From contig QANT01008117.1 of the NCBI GenBank assembly GCA_003254885.1, forward strand, positions 514 through 48,262: 47,749 nt of DNA. The letters are read 5' to 3'. The notes beneath the pieces are model-generated. The model ran no database searches. It worked only from the letters and a program-made list of their open reading frames with translations, and was not told the DNA's origin. This document shows, piece by piece, positions 22,447 through 34,904 of the stretch; position 1 is the stretch's first letter, and each line of letters starts with the position of its first letter. This DNA comes from Purshia tridentata (lineage: Eukaryota; Streptophyta; Magnoliopsida; Rosales; Rosaceae). Both the position numbers and the translations under genes were made by a program.

Positions 22447-25400
22447 ATGCCTGTAAAGAGGGAGCCCTGCAAATACTTTCAGCGTGGCAGGTTGTCTCTC
22501 CCTCTCTCTCCCCCTCTTTCTCTCGCTCTCTCGCTTAGTCGGTCGTTGTTTCAACAGTGTTCAGGGTGGTCCACGATTTAATGATTAAAGTTTATAATCT
22601 TTTATTTCAATAATCAGTTTCTACATGCTCTTGTATGAAACCCTCAATTAGTTAATCTTAAGACCATCGTTTAGGACATAGGAGAACATATATAAATCTA
22701 TTAACATAAGAATGGCTGCCCAATTTGGTTGAATATTCCTCCCGCAGGCCGCAATATTATCATCAGGTTCAAATACAAAAGCTCAAGTCCTTGACTGGTT
22801 TGGTCGTATCAAATACAGTTGTATTGACTTGAAGGTTTTTCGCATGTCCAAAGGGATGATTGAGAGAGGACGTTGATCCTTTTGCTTTTGAACAGACACA
22901 GTATACTATTACTGGTTTTATGAATTTTTGAATCATGGACGATTCCATGGGTAAAATACTAGAGTAATCATTGAGCTAATTAGGCCGCCTCTCCAATGGC
23001 TAGCTTCTATTTTTCTTTCATTTCGATGAGGGCCTTATGCTTCCCCTTTCATAATAATTTGCTTCTTTCATGTTCATTGGGTTATCACATGTTTAACTTT
23101 CTGTGATAGGTTGACTATCTTCTATCAATTATTAGAATAAAAATTTGTTGATTTATAATATCTCTCTCTTGAATTTGTTAAAGTAACAAACAACTTATCC
23201 GTGAAAACTGTCTTACAAAGAAAGGGTGCCCATGCATTTATGCATTGCACATTTCAAAGCTAATCAGGTGATGTGAGGATGTGCTAACGCTTCCCCTTAG
23301 CGCTAGGGGACACTCCACTCTAACCCTTCATATCAGATTTGAGATATGGAGATCCCAATCCATGAGTAGAACATGTTCATGAAAGCTCAATTACACTGAA
23401 AGCATGACCTTGCGTTTTATACTGCACATTTCAGAAGTACCTAGATATCCGGGACTGTGCTAACCTACATCACTTGCTTTTCTGATATTTGTTCTCATCC
23501 ATTCAAAGTTCTTTCTCCCAATTGTTTTCATTTATATTTTACTTTACCTATGTTTTCCATTATTTCATCACATAGTTGATTGGTCAAGCACTAGCTGTGT
23601 ATTTGATCCAAAGCATAAAATTTGCTTGTTTTCTGCTTACCTGATACTCAGTTTGTTATATAATTATTCACCTTGTCTCTTTCAGCTGTCATTTTGGAGA
23701 TAGGTGTAAATATCTTCATGTGACTCAGCAACAGCCAAAGTCCAATATCTTTGGATTCGGGTCACAATCTGGCTCAGACCAACAGCAAAAGTCCAATCCT
23801 TATGGATTTGGTGTTCATAACAACTCTCAGTCAAAAGGGGCAGCTGATTTTGGTTCCAAACAGAACCAGTTCAAGGTTTATTCCCTTCTTAGATTTGTAC
23901 TTATGATGGAAAATAAAGGAAAATAATTTCATAATCTTGTGGTTACTGCTGAAGTTGGTTTTGTAATTTTCTTAAGCTAACAATCTGAAACCTCTTCATG
24001 CATCATCTAATGGTAATAAAGGGTTACCACAATATTATGCTTATCTCTGATGGCAATCTACTTGTGCTCAGCCTTTTGAAAACAAATGGACTCGTGTCTC
24101 TTCGGCAACTGCTAGTGCTGCCTCTTCATCTCGGAAATCTGATAACCAGTCCCAGGCAGCAAATCATAAGTAAGTTATTGCCTGATGGCGTATGATCTCT
24201 CTGCTTTCAGCTCTATAGCTTTGCCCTACAACTTTTATCTTCTTTGTGATTCAGCACTTAAGTACACGTAACTAACCACATGTGAATCCTTGTATCTGAA
24301 GGTGCACAGATCCTGAGTCTTGCAGAAGTATAATTAATGAAGATTTGGAGCATGAGAGGCCACTTTGGAAGCTTACATGTTATGGTCACTGGAAAAAGTA
24401 TGTTTAAGTAATCGCTTTTAAAGTTTTTCAACTTTCATTCACTTGTGTTATGACTTGTGTTTGAATTTCTTAGGAAAATAAAAATTAAACATATTTATTG
24501 ATATATATAAAAACTGTAAATGGCTTCTGGAGAATTCTCACAAATGTTGGAAGAACATTTATTATCCCTTTTCAGCAGCTCTAATTTGTGTTGAGCAGGA
24601 CTTTTGACCCTCAAACTTTATTTGATGGCATTGTTTCTCCAAACTATAATTTTTTTTTTTTTGGGTAATGCAATCTAAAGGTTGTGGCAGTATGACCAGT
24701 GGTATAACCATCCATGGAGTTATGGATGATTCAGGAAGTATGCTACTTTTAAAATTATTGTAAACTAATTAATAATACTTTTTATTATTTGGTAGCTTAT
24801 ATCTTGTTGCTTAGTAGAAAATTGCTGTCTTTGAAGCTGTATAATAAAGAGTTTTCTTTTCGTTTATAGGTATTATTTTCATTTTGTTTCAAATTTTATT
24901 TAGCTATCCTCTGGCCATTCGTTTGCTTGTCTCTATATTTTAAAGCCCACTTTAATCTAAAGATTTATAATATATTTGATAACAGTGATAAAGTGGGGAA
25001 GTAATGCAAATTAGAGAAGAGGAAATTCATCAATTCAGTGGCTTTACTGATACTAATTATTCACAATTTTATTTGGTCGGATTTACTATAAAAAATTATT
25101 CGCAATTACTCACGTTGGAATTTTAATTGCTTGGTGAAAATGTGAGAGAGAGAGAGAGATAACATATTTTATTAATCTTTTATTTACAGGGCATAATCTT
25201 TTATTAAAAAAAGATAAACAAAAATTTGAAGGAGAAAACATAATTTTCTTTATGTTTTTTTTGTAGGGCATAATGGGCTCTCCAACCATGCACTAAGTTT
25301 TGGATTAATTTTTTTGCAGTTCTCCTTGTGACATTGTTGGCGATATTAGTTACGAAGAATTGAGGGCAGCAGCATATGACGATGCTAAGCGTGGGTTGAA

Positions 25401-28400
25401 CTTGCAGTCGATAGTAAGATAATATACAGCAATTAGCTCTTCTATAACTGAATGCTTACATGCATCTATAGTTATGTTTGTGTTATTTAGTTTCACCTCA
25501 TGCATGTGTCATTGAACTGCACCTCGTGCATGCTTCCAAACAAGTTGGAGGGAATACCTGCAATTGTACTTTTAGCCTTTCTTATAAGAAGATAAATGGA
25601 AATAATATCTAGATAGCTATAGTGAACTGGCTTCCCTTTTTTCTTTCACCTCACATGTCATGATCAGCATCACATACAATAGCGATTGCTTGCAGCTTGT
25701 TTAAGCAGATATTAACATACGGGATATGAGCTAATCTTTTGGCTTTTTTCCTTTTTCTTCCAAAATACACAAACAAAGAAGTGAAGAACATAATTTATTC
25801 TTCTCTTGTGGTTTCTTTTCCAAACTGCCAATGACAATTTTCATTCATTTGAATTCTCCATTAAGGGTTATGACTCAACAATGAAAGCCTAGTGAAAGAG
25901 TCAAGAATAAAGAAATCCTTATCTATTCAGGCATGGTTAGTGGCTGCAGCTACCTCATTGTGGTTGTTTGGTTCTTGCATTTGGCTTGGAGAAATAGAAT
26001 TTAATACCAGGTGTGCAGAGAGGAAATTTCCATAATTGAAATGCATCCTTTATGATAGTGTGGGAAACAAGACTTGGTGGGCCTTAGTTTTGGAAGTTTA
26101 CTAGGTTTCCCTTTTTCAAAAGGAAAAAAAAGTCCTGACTTCTGCGTTGCTGTTTTATGTTAAAATTGCACTTATGATTGTTGTCCAAAGTAATAAGAAA
26201 ATTGAGAATGGTGGAATTGCATTATATTCTAATTAAAATTGTGCTGCTCATAAACGCATTCTGTACAGGTTGAAAGAGAGAGAAATTTACTCAATAGCAA
26301 GTTGGTTGAGTTTGAGAACCTTCGCAAGTCCCCTGCAGTTCCACTAAACTCTACTCTTGCCAGCCCAAACCCTTTCCCTTCAGCTAGTCCAAATGCATTC
26401 TTGCAGACTGCACAAAATAGTGCTCCTCCTTCAGTCTCAAGCTTTAGCCAACTGGGGACATCCCTCAACGTTGGGTTTGGACCAAGGCAAGTGTCACTTC
26501 TCATATTTAAATTACATAGGCCAATAATTGTTGAAGATATTTATTATTTCCTGAAATGCTGTTTCCATGATTTTTGTTGGACTTTATAAACCTCCACTGC
26601 AATTCTTTCTCAGGCCACCTGCACCATCAAATAATGGTTTTGCACCACCGAACCCTTTTGCTAATTCTAGCCAGACTCCAAGTGGATTTGGGACAAAAAA
26701 TTTTCCATCTGGAAACATTGGTAAGATTTGTTTTTATTATTATTTTTTTCACTTGGATTTCAATAATAACTTTATTATGGAGGTGTGTGATTTTGGGTCT
26801 CATGTGGTCTGTTTGGTTGGAAAGGAATAAGAGGTGTTATGAGGTCGAGGGGGAGGATGTGAATATAAATTGGGATATAATTAAACCCTTAGCTTCTCTT
26901 TGGGCATCTTTATCTAAAAAATTTTAGAGATACTGCTTTGGTTCTTTCTTGACAATGTTTATGGGATTTGATGGACTTCTCATTCATCCTAATTTATAAT
27001 TTTCTTTTCTTCATAAAATGCGTTTCTTGTTAAAAAATGTTGATACCATTACTTTTTGCATGCTTTTTGTGTTTGTTCTGACTGTAATATGGTAGGTTCA
27101 TTTGGGAACCAATTTCGTGCCAGTACACATGGAAGTTTTTTCACCTCCAGTACAGGATTCAGCAATACTGGTGTCGTGAGACCTGAAAGCAACCCATTTT
27201 CTACTTCAGCAGTGTCGGCACAAATTCCTAGTGCAACAAGTAACCAGTCACCCATTCTTTCAGATGAGCCTAGCTCTGCTTCAAACATAGTTGGACAAGT
27301 AACTAAGGAAGTTCAGTTGGTGTAAGTTTGTGGAAAAAACTTCTCTTATATTTTATATCTTTTAGAAATAAGTCTTATTTGTTCGATTGTTTTTGGAATG
27401 AAGAAAGCAGTTGATTCTACAACCTTATCCATCTGTGAAATCTTATCCAACACAGGAGACTGTTTGCAACATTGATAAATGCATATTCATTCTACAACTT
27501 GTATATACAGTTCAATTATACGTAAAAGATATTTCCATCTAAATAATGGAATCTGAACTCTTTTCCCAAATTACTTGAGTTCTTACCACCCCCATCCCTT
27601 TTTTAAGCCATACTATCCACTAGATCTTAATAGTCATATCATTACCGAAAATTTCTCTGTTGTAGCACTCTCTTTCTTACCTGATCGCTGCTTGGACTTT
27701 TCATTTTACTACTATTGCCCTAGGTGCTAGTGACTAGGAGAGGAGAGATAGGACTAAGAGGACTAATAGGGAGGCAAAATCACTATAATATTCTTAATTT
27801 AATCATAAGCAGTTTGCTGAGGCCTAATAAATAGGTCTATTTATAGAGGCCAGTCTAAATTAGAAAGGAAGCAATTGAATCAAATAAGGACATACTTAAA
27901 ATCCCTATAATAATGGAAACCATATCAAATCATACCAAAATAGGAAGGTTTCAAAAGAAGCATAAACTACTAAATAAAATAACACTTAAGAGAGAGATAG
28001 AGAAGGAAGGGAGAGAAGAAGAGGACTATGAGGGAGCAAAATTACGATAATATCTTGATCCCATCATTAGCAGTCTGCTGAACCCAAATACATGGACCTA
28101 TTTATAGAGGCCAGTGCTAAGTAAAAAGAAATTTAAATAAAATCAAATAACATCATAATTAGAATCTGTAGAATAACGGAAACCAAATATAATCATATCA
28201 AAATAGTAATATTCAGGTTGTAAGTCTTGTTAGGATCTCCATTAGGTAGCCTGCATTTGGAGATCCTACGGAGACTTATTAGCTAACTTGCATCTCTTGA
28301 TTGAAAGGTGCAATTGGTTGTTTTAGTTTTCTATGTCCATTTCTTCTTGTACACCTTTATACCTTCTCTGTAAAAGTTTTGTTTCTTATTACGGGTAATT

Positions 28401-28652
28401 TTCTCTTGCCAGATAGTTTGGCAACAAAAATTTGTTATGTTGCTAGATTGTGAATTTAGACCACACATTCAGTCAATAGTCAACGTAACCAATTATCTAA
28501 ATTCACATTATCGTTGTTGGACTGTCTTGTGAATCTAGACCACACATTCCGGCAATAATTAACTTAAACAATGGTCCATATTCACAGTGTCTGTGGCAAC
28601 ATAAGCATCTTAAGTTTCTAGATGATATTATCTCTAGCAAGAGAAGATTTCC

Positions 28653-28685
<33 letters not shown>

Positions 28686-28691
28686 TGTGTG

Positions 28692-28722
<31 letters not shown>

Positions 28723-29537
28723 TGCCTGCATCTCATAGATTATCTAAGCACTTTCACTGCAACATGCTATATAGGTATTCTCATGTAGGTTTTTCTTTTA
28801 TCATTATATCTTGGATATGATATGTTTTCTTCCTTAAATTTCCACCACCTTGTTTTTGGGTATCTGTATCCGCAAATTACTTCTCTCATCTCTTAATAGT
28901 CTCCTCCCGTACAATTATCTCTCTATTTAGAACTCTGTAATCTGCTTTTATTTATCATGAGCTTTTTGTTGGTTCTACAGAGATAATATGCAAAGGGAGA
29001 AGATTTCTGGGGACACAAGTATCTGGTTGAAAAAGGAATGGACTCCTGGAGAGGTAATAAGCTACATTTTTATATACTGTTGATGCTTGACTTGAAATAA
29101 TGAAATAATAAGAAATAGTGGCATGATTTGAAATATTAGAGTTTGCATTGTGTGCACTGTGATGCATTTAATATTTTTAGTTTTGTTAAGACTAGTCTTC
29201 TTCCCTAAACTCTTTCTCCTTTTTCTCTTCATATTATGGGACATCTATTAATGTATAAAGTACTTCCTTTACAGAGTCTTATGATGATTGGATATTATTT
29301 TTAATTTACTGTATTGAGAGATATAACTCAAAAAATGAAAAGGAAAAGGAAAAAGATAGTAAAAAAATACTAGTAGGATGAATATTCTCTTCCTCAAAAG
29401 TTAAAACTATAAATGACCGTTGATTATTCCAAAGCATGATATGAACATGGTAAAAGATAGATTTTCCAATTTTATTTTTGTTTCTCTCTCCCCAGATTCC
29501 AGAAGAAGCACCGCCAGATGCATTGGTTGACCTGTGA
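22447..29537 (+). CDS. NUP42: CCCH zinc-finger FG nucleoporin, NUP42/hCG1 type
   Basis: Ten exons: 22447-22490, 23686-23875, 24072-24169, 24302-24397, 25320-25413, 26269-26486, 26614-26720, 27096-27321, 28981-29053 and 29496-29537, giving 395 aa. All junctions are in frame; nine introns, one of them apparently GC-AG (26487-26613). Residues 8-26 form C-x7-C-x5-C-x3-H. FG dipeptides follow (FGFGSQ, YGFG, GFGP, GFGTK, FGNQF) in Ser/Asn/Pro-rich sequence typical of FG nucleoporins. Between them lies a conserved block (about 110-175) with RPLWKLTCYGHW and SYEELRAAAYDDAK, then a short helix. The C-terminus WTPGEIPEEAPPDALVDL resembles the Gle1-binding tail of NUP42. The family acts on the cytoplasmic face of the pore in mRNA export. 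Arabidopsis At1g75340 (ZC3H16/CG1) is the likely counterpart. Confidence 0.9.
26747..26932 (+). mobile_element. LINE (non-LTR) ORF2 tail fragment in intron 7
   Basis: A frame in the intron reads VWLERNKRCYE and LASLWASLSKKF, spaced as in the C-terminal end of plant LINE reverse transcriptase ORFs (the 'IW..WxERN' region and 'LASLW'). It lies in sense with the host gene, and it is a short dead fragment. Confidence 0.7.
27725..28215. repeat. Two tandem LTR-like repeats in intron 8
   Basis: Segments about 27735-27960 and 27998-28215 share 'agaggacta', 'ggcaaaat' or 'agcaaaat', 'tatttatagaggccagt' and 'aaaccatatcaaatcata', at an offset of about 263 bp. The TATTTATAG core recalls LTR promoters, but ends and target duplications could not be fixed. 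Confidence 0.65.
28449..28590. repeat. Pair of 59-bp mini inverted-repeat units in intron 8
   Basis: Unit one (28449-28507) opens TGTGAATTTAGA and closes with its perfect 12-bp complement TCTAAATTCACA. Unit two (about 28528-28587) opens TGTGAATCTAGACC and closes GGTCCATATTCACA. The units are 79 bp apart, in the same orientation. Confidence 0.8.
28652..28722. repeat. (AT)n microsatellite
   Basis: Two long alternating AT runs are separated by 'acatatatgtgtgc'. It lies within intron 8 of the NUP42-like gene and is a likely length-variable marker. Confidence 0.95.
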
Positions 29538-30440
29538 GTTGTAGCAGCAGTTGTTTATGAGCAGTACAAGCACAGCACTTATTCGTTTCACTTGCAAGGT
29601 AGCTAAACCGCTATCCCCTTGCAAAATGCTAATTAGGTATCTCAAATTTTGAGGGTGGGGAGAGGTTAAGGAAAGGGGAGGCCTACCTTCAGTTGTGTGG
29701 CCCAACCATTGGACTAAAACTCAAAAGGAGAGGAAAGGAATTCATGTTTGCATTTATGAAGTATATCTTTGCTTTGCATAATTGCATGTCGGATTGTTGG
29801 AATTTGTACAACTGCAAATATCTACCTATTTTTGTAAACACGACCGGCTCCAACATTTCTGCTTCTACACTTGCGCTCCACACTAGTTCTATTAAAAGTT
29901 TTTGACAAGCATCTCATAAAGCGCTTTAAAGCCTCATATAAGAGAACTTTAAAGCCTCATAAAAGTTCTCTGTCTGTAATTACAAAGAATGTAATCCTTG
30001 TTTCTATTGTCTCTTTCAGGCTCCATCTAGTAGTTGTTGTTGGCCTTTGGCTTAGGCCTCTTGTTTACCCACAAAAATTGTTGAATGTTGAGTACTCTAT
30101 ATGAGTTGTTTGTTTGAATCGCTTGTATCTACAAACAAAAAAGTCAATAGGCTAAAAGTTTCAGTAAGGGAAAATTTTTCATTTAGGACACATAATATGA
30201 GGTATGTTGTAGTTTATGACACATATTTTAAAGTGTGTTAGTTTAGAATACATATTTTAAATTTATACTAATGTAGGCCATTTGGTAGATTCCATCATGA
30301 CATATGTTAAAATAAGTCACATGTTAGGCATTTGACATTTTTTTAATGTTTAAAATGGTCATTTGTTTTAAAAAAATTAAAATTAAATTTAAAACTAAAA
30401 ATAAATAAGAATAAAACTTAAAACTTAAAACAAGTAAAAA
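29538..30440. other. 3' flank of the NUP42-like gene
   Basis: The 3' UTR probably covers the first 100-560 bp. A short direct repeat 'ctttaaagcctcata' lies near 29925-29960. From 30170 the DNA is AT-rich with no gene recognised. Confidence 0.4.
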
Positions 30441-31130
30441 TGAAAATTTATTTGCCAATTTTTGCCCAAATGATTTTGCTATGATATTGTGAATCCCAAA
30501 TGACCAAGACGGTTATGCCAAAATATAAGGATCTCTGAATTAGTGAACTTTAGGTCACTGATAGTATGAGCTTCAACAATTCTTATGGTTGTATGATACA
30601 ACTAAAATGAGAAAGTAGGAAGCTTCTCCAAAATATTCTTTTGGCTGAAAGCATTTAAAGTAATATAAAGGTACAAAATAATATATTTATTCATTGTCTC
30701 AATCGATTTAAACTTATATCTTTAAAGCTAAGCAGGTTTCGTTGCTGAATATAAAGTTACCTGAATGGATATTTGAGTGTCATTAGGTAAAAAAAAATAT
30801 GGGCTCTTCTGGACCCTTCAATCAGGTTTGTATAACCTGATATTGTAGTTACCTTAGTTTTAATATCATTAAGCTTGGTAAAATATTTGTAGTGTTGAAG
30901 AATCTTGTGTGTAGTTGCACTATCAACAATACAGTTGCTCTCATAATTTGCATCTATGCCAATTAATATGGGTATGTAAAACTATTTTGGCGATTAAACT
31001 CACACATATATCCTTGTACATGCCCATGACCATGGCCAATCATTCGCTTCACGGAATGATGCAAATTTATCGGACAAGACTAAGATTTCTCATCAAAATC
31101 TTGTTAGCTTGCTTAACTACATAAAGACAT
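30440..31130 (-). mobile_element. Antisense Ty1/copia pol fragment
   Basis: Read on the minus strand, positions 30934-30907 give the CIVDSATTH protease motif. Downstream follow TTISGYTNLIEGS, a decayed NLLSFKDI-like stretch and a GAG-pre-integrase piece (ILEKLP, H.RLGH-like) ending near 30470. Several stops and frameshifts are present. It belongs to a different copia lineage from the element at 9000-14480. Confidence 0.75.
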
Positions 31131-31189
31131 GCAATTAAATCTGAAAACATCTTTAATTTGCGCTCTCGATGTTGTTGCCACATCACAAC

Positions 31190-32310
31190 ATTCGAGTCAT
31201 CTGTAAGTGTATGTTGTAATTGATATTTTCATTAGACAAAACATGTGTTGTAAATCGTCTTAGAGTCCTTAGAATGTGTTTTAAGTGTTCAAGCAATTTA
31301 AGAAAGATCAAGTGATTCAAGGAAGTTTAAATTCTCTCAAGCGTCTCAAGTTCAATGATGATGCGCAATATCAAAAGGTAAGTTGCATTTGGTGCATCTC
31401 ATATAGGCTATTTCTTTAGATTTGAGTTGTGAGGCAAAAAATTGTGTTTGAAAAATTGTTTTTAATTGGTTTTTAGGCTTTGTCTCACTCCAAATAGTCA
31501 GCCTTTGTGCTCGACCAATCACCCTTGTTTGAGTTTGAGAGTATTGGCCTCTGCCAATCTTTGACCGGTCAAATCGTTGATTTTCAAGCTTTTTATTTTG
31601 CAGTTTTAAATGTTTCAAAACCCTTTTTAAGTTTCCTTGTTGGGTTAGGATATTTTTTTAAGTTTTGAATTGTGTCCTATATAAACTTGTGCCTAAAACC
31701 TTTTATAGTTATTACTACTCATCTAGACTTTGAGATTTAGAGCTTTGAGAGAAAAATATTTTGAGAACCTAACTTCTATGCATTAAGATAACAATCATTA
31801 AGAGTTAGGTTGGTGTGTTCATAGATATAGTTTTTCAATAGATTGTTCCGTGTTAAATCTATTGAAAGGCTATCAAAAATCATCATCTTCATCATTTCAT
31901 TGACTCGTGCATCAAGGGACTAAAGCTGAGTTGAATCAAGCTTGAAGGAATGTAGCTAAGGTGTTTGGAGTGCTTTTTCTCTGAAGGATTGTGAGAAGCA
32001 GGTCTTTGTGCAATCATCGCTAATCAGGAAAGCTCTACAATTGGTGTGAGGTCAGTAAATCTTAGGAAGGATTCGAGGGTTTGATCAAGTCATTATTTTG
32101 TAACTTTTAGATTAGTGAATTGTTTATCTGGGCTAGGTCCCACAGTTTTTATCCATTGGAGGGTTTTATGCGTCATCATCTCTTGTGTTGGTTGTGATTG
32201 CTTGTTTGTTAAGTTGATTGTTTAATGATTTTTAATTCGTTGCTTAGTCAACTTGGTAAATTAAAATTAGAGTAGAATTTTAAAAAAACCTGTTCACCCC
32301 CCTATAAACT
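31190..32310 (+). mobile_element. LTR-like sequence, copia type (tentative)
   Basis: A non-coding stretch has 'cctatataaacttgtgcc' (TATA-like, about 31677), a GATCAAG-rich middle and the tail 'ttttaaaaaaacctgttcac' then CCCCCC. Such tails are familiar from SIRE/copia LTR borders. No tRNA primer site, partner LTR or target duplication was found. Confidence 0.35.
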
Positions 32311-32907
32311 TGTTTTGTGTGATCTTTTAATTTCAGCATCATGTTTTTATTAGTAAATTTCTCTCCACATAACTTCATAAATAAATAGAGTCTAAACATA
32401 GTTGACTAATACTCAATCACATTCATAACGATCCTTGGGGATGATCATAATTCTTGGGTGATCATAGCTTTCTATCAAAATAATCATAGAGCTTATAGGT
32501 CATTAATTGACTATTACATATCCACCCCTTTCAGTCCTTCATGGACATGGTGGAGGAGAAAAATTATGGCCTTTGCACGATCATAGGGATGCGTCATTGA
32601 CATCTTCAATTATGTTTGAGATTCGAAACTAGCTTTCATATCAAGAACCCTTGAAATATAATTTTTTCTTGATATATCAAATTTGACAAACTGGAAATTC
32701 TCGCAATCCTATACTAGGATCCAATAGATAAATATATAAAATAAAACTTCAGGTTCATAATATTAGAATCCATGAACTCTAGGTTAATCTATTTCAATAT
32801 CCAAAATTAAGGGTTTGGAATTATTTGGTCCCTTATAGAACTTTGGGTTCTTAACATAAATCATGAAAACTTCGAATTCCAAATTCTAATTGATCATATG
32901 ATCCAAT
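32311..32907. other. AT-rich spacer, nothing certain
   Basis: No gene is supported. Fragments such as 'tgatcataattcttgggtga' and 'actgaaagggg'-type strings on the minus strand may be further broken retroelement DNA. Confidence 0.35.
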
Positions 32908-33070
32908 AAGAAACTTCAGGCCCTTATTAGCATTAAGTAACTTCAGGCCCTTATTAGCATTAAGGAACTTCATGCCCTTATAAGTCATCAAGAAAATTTA
33001 GGCCCTTACAAGCCATCAAGGAACTTTAGGTCCTTATATGGATCAAGGAATTAGGTCCTCGTATGATAAG
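32908..33070. repeat. Minisatellite, about six units of 27 bp
   Basis: Units are built on AAG-AAACTTCAGGCCCTTAT followed by a variable tail (TAGCATT, AAGTCATC, ATGGATC). The first two are almost identical and later ones drift, which fits slippage from the left end. Confidence 0.88.
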
Positions 33071-33348
33071 TAACTAGCCTCTTGGCACGAACTCCGTACA
33101 TGTCAATTTTTATTTGTGATTTGTTTTTTTTATATTTTTAATTTTTGTGTTTTTATTGTTATTCTCACATTTTACAGTAGTGAGGTATCTTTTTTATTTT
33201 TAAAATTTTATTTTAATTGTTGTGTTGTACAACTATACCCTAATTTATTATGTTGTTTTAAAATAATTTTTTTGTTAATAAAGGATATTTTAGGCAATAT
33301 TATTTTTTGTGAAGTCTGTAACACCAAACTTTTCTCCTAATTTTATAA

Positions 33349-34736
33349 TCTATATATATAAAGAGAGGAAGGGAAATAAGATGAGTACTTTATTAATAAG
33401 CCACAACTAATCATACTTTTTAGTCATAAATCCAAACTTTAAGTTTATTTATTTTTAAGCCACAACAAAATATAGTTCTTTATTAATAAGCCACAAAATA
33501 CATTTTTAAGCATAAAAAAAAAATTTAGCTATAAAAATATAAAAACAAAAAATTCTTAAGAAAAAAATTAAGTAAAGTGTAATTCTACGAAATTACAAAA
33601 TGTAACTCTTGACATATTGACGTTAGAGCAAAAAAATTAAACCAAAGTGTAACTCAACAAAAACTCAAAACTAAATCTTAACTCAATAAGAATTACACTT
33701 TAAAAATAAAAGAATATATTTTAAATCATGATCGTATGAGTTACACTTTTCAAATGAGTTATATTTTTACTTTCTGTATTATGTAACTCTCTCTCTCGTG
33801 CTCGTGCTCGTGCTCGACATGACAGTATAAGTTACATTTTTATTTTTTGTATTATATAACAGTAATAAACAAATAATAATGGCAATAAGGACAAGGTTGA
33901 AACAGATGAACAACATTGCGTTCATCCTCGGAATGTTGGAGCTGATAATTGCTTGATTTTTACTTGGTCTTTCCAATTCCAATATGGTCTCCATGGAATT
34001 ATCTAGAATATCCGCGATCAAATTGTATTTGCTGTGGCCCAATCTCATAATCTAGACCAGTACATAAATCGAATGCATTAATGATATATCACTAATGAGA
34101 TGATGAGTTAATTAGTAGCTAGCTAGCCATACAAAATGATCAGACTTCAGAGAGAGAGAGAATTACTCACTCTTCCTTGCAAAGAGAAGTAATGAGTAAT
34201 GGAATTCAAGGAAGAGAGAACTAAGGTGTAAAAAGATCCAATTTGGCTGAGTACGTATGTGATGTGGATTGCTCATACTATAATTAATTAATGGGAGTAT
34301 TAATTATTTAATTCTTGATTTATTGGAGGTCAGGTTGAGTTTAGGTGCGGAAAACGTGTCTCACTCTCCGTTTCATATTTTACATAAATAAACTAAATGG
34401 CTTGAAAATAAATAAAATATATATATGGGTTTATGACTTAACAGGAATTAATTTAGTGGCTTATCACTAATTTATCCAAATAAGATTAAACTTTTAAATA
34501 CTCCAAAAATACTGCCACTTAAAAAAATAGTTATTGATAACATCAATTATTAATAAAGGACAAAATGGTACAATAAAATAATTAGAATTAAAAATAAAAA
34601 AATACAATTACATTCATATTTTTAGCAACCCAATTCCCCACTACCTTTAATTTATGACAAATAAACTATTAAATATTTTAATTTTAATGTTTAGAAAGGT
34701 CAATTGACACGCACAACGCGCGTGACAAAAGACTAG
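33349..34736 (+). mobile_element. Non-autonomous Helitron, 1388 bp
   Basis: It starts TCTATATATATAAAGAG (33349), ends CTAG (34733-34736) and sits between A (33348) and T (34737), as Helitrons do. A hairpin with stem CACGC/GCGTG (34708-34724) lies exactly 8 nt before CTAG. There is no Rep/helicase. An unrecognised 89-aa membrane-like ORF lies inside on the minus strand. Confidence 0.82.
33779..34048 (-). CDS. Unrecognised 89-aa ORF with one membrane span, inside the Helitron
   Basis: I do not recognise the family. The product has a mixed, non-repetitive N-terminal half (MRLGHSKYNLIADILDN, then METILELERP), then a strongly hydrophobic segment (about 43-66: MNAMLFICFNLVLIAIIICL) and a Ser/Thr-rich tail. 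Upstream, in its direction, is a leader-like 'ctctctctctctgaag' on the minus strand. It looks better composed than most random ORFs in this AT-rich DNA and could be a captured gene fragment, but nothing proves expression. Confidence 0.3.
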   Translation of the reverse strand: MRLGHSKYNLIADILDNSMETILELERPSKNQAIISSNIPRMNAMLFICFNLVLIAIIICLLLLYNTKNKNVTYTVMSSTSTSTRERVT

Positions 34737-34904
34737 TAATAAAAAAATTGTTTTGACTAAATAGTAAAGATTTATTAGGTTATTTTAAAATAACTGTTTT
34801 GTTAAATAAATGTTGTTTTAAGTAATACTATTTTTTATGAAACCTTTAACACTAAACTATTCTCCTGATATCTTATTTGATTTTATTACTTTAATGAATT
34901 GATT

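Larger units (their letters stand above)
33238..34877. repeat. Diverged direct repeats (about 105 bp) flanking the Helitron
   Basis: Left copy about 33238-33345 and right copy about 34774-34877 share 'ttattttaaaataa', 'tattttttgtgaa' or 'tattttttatgaa', and 'aacaccaaacttttctcct' or 'aacactaaactattctcct'. The Helitron's left end abuts the left copy and its right end lies 37 bp before the right copy. Confidence 0.7.
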
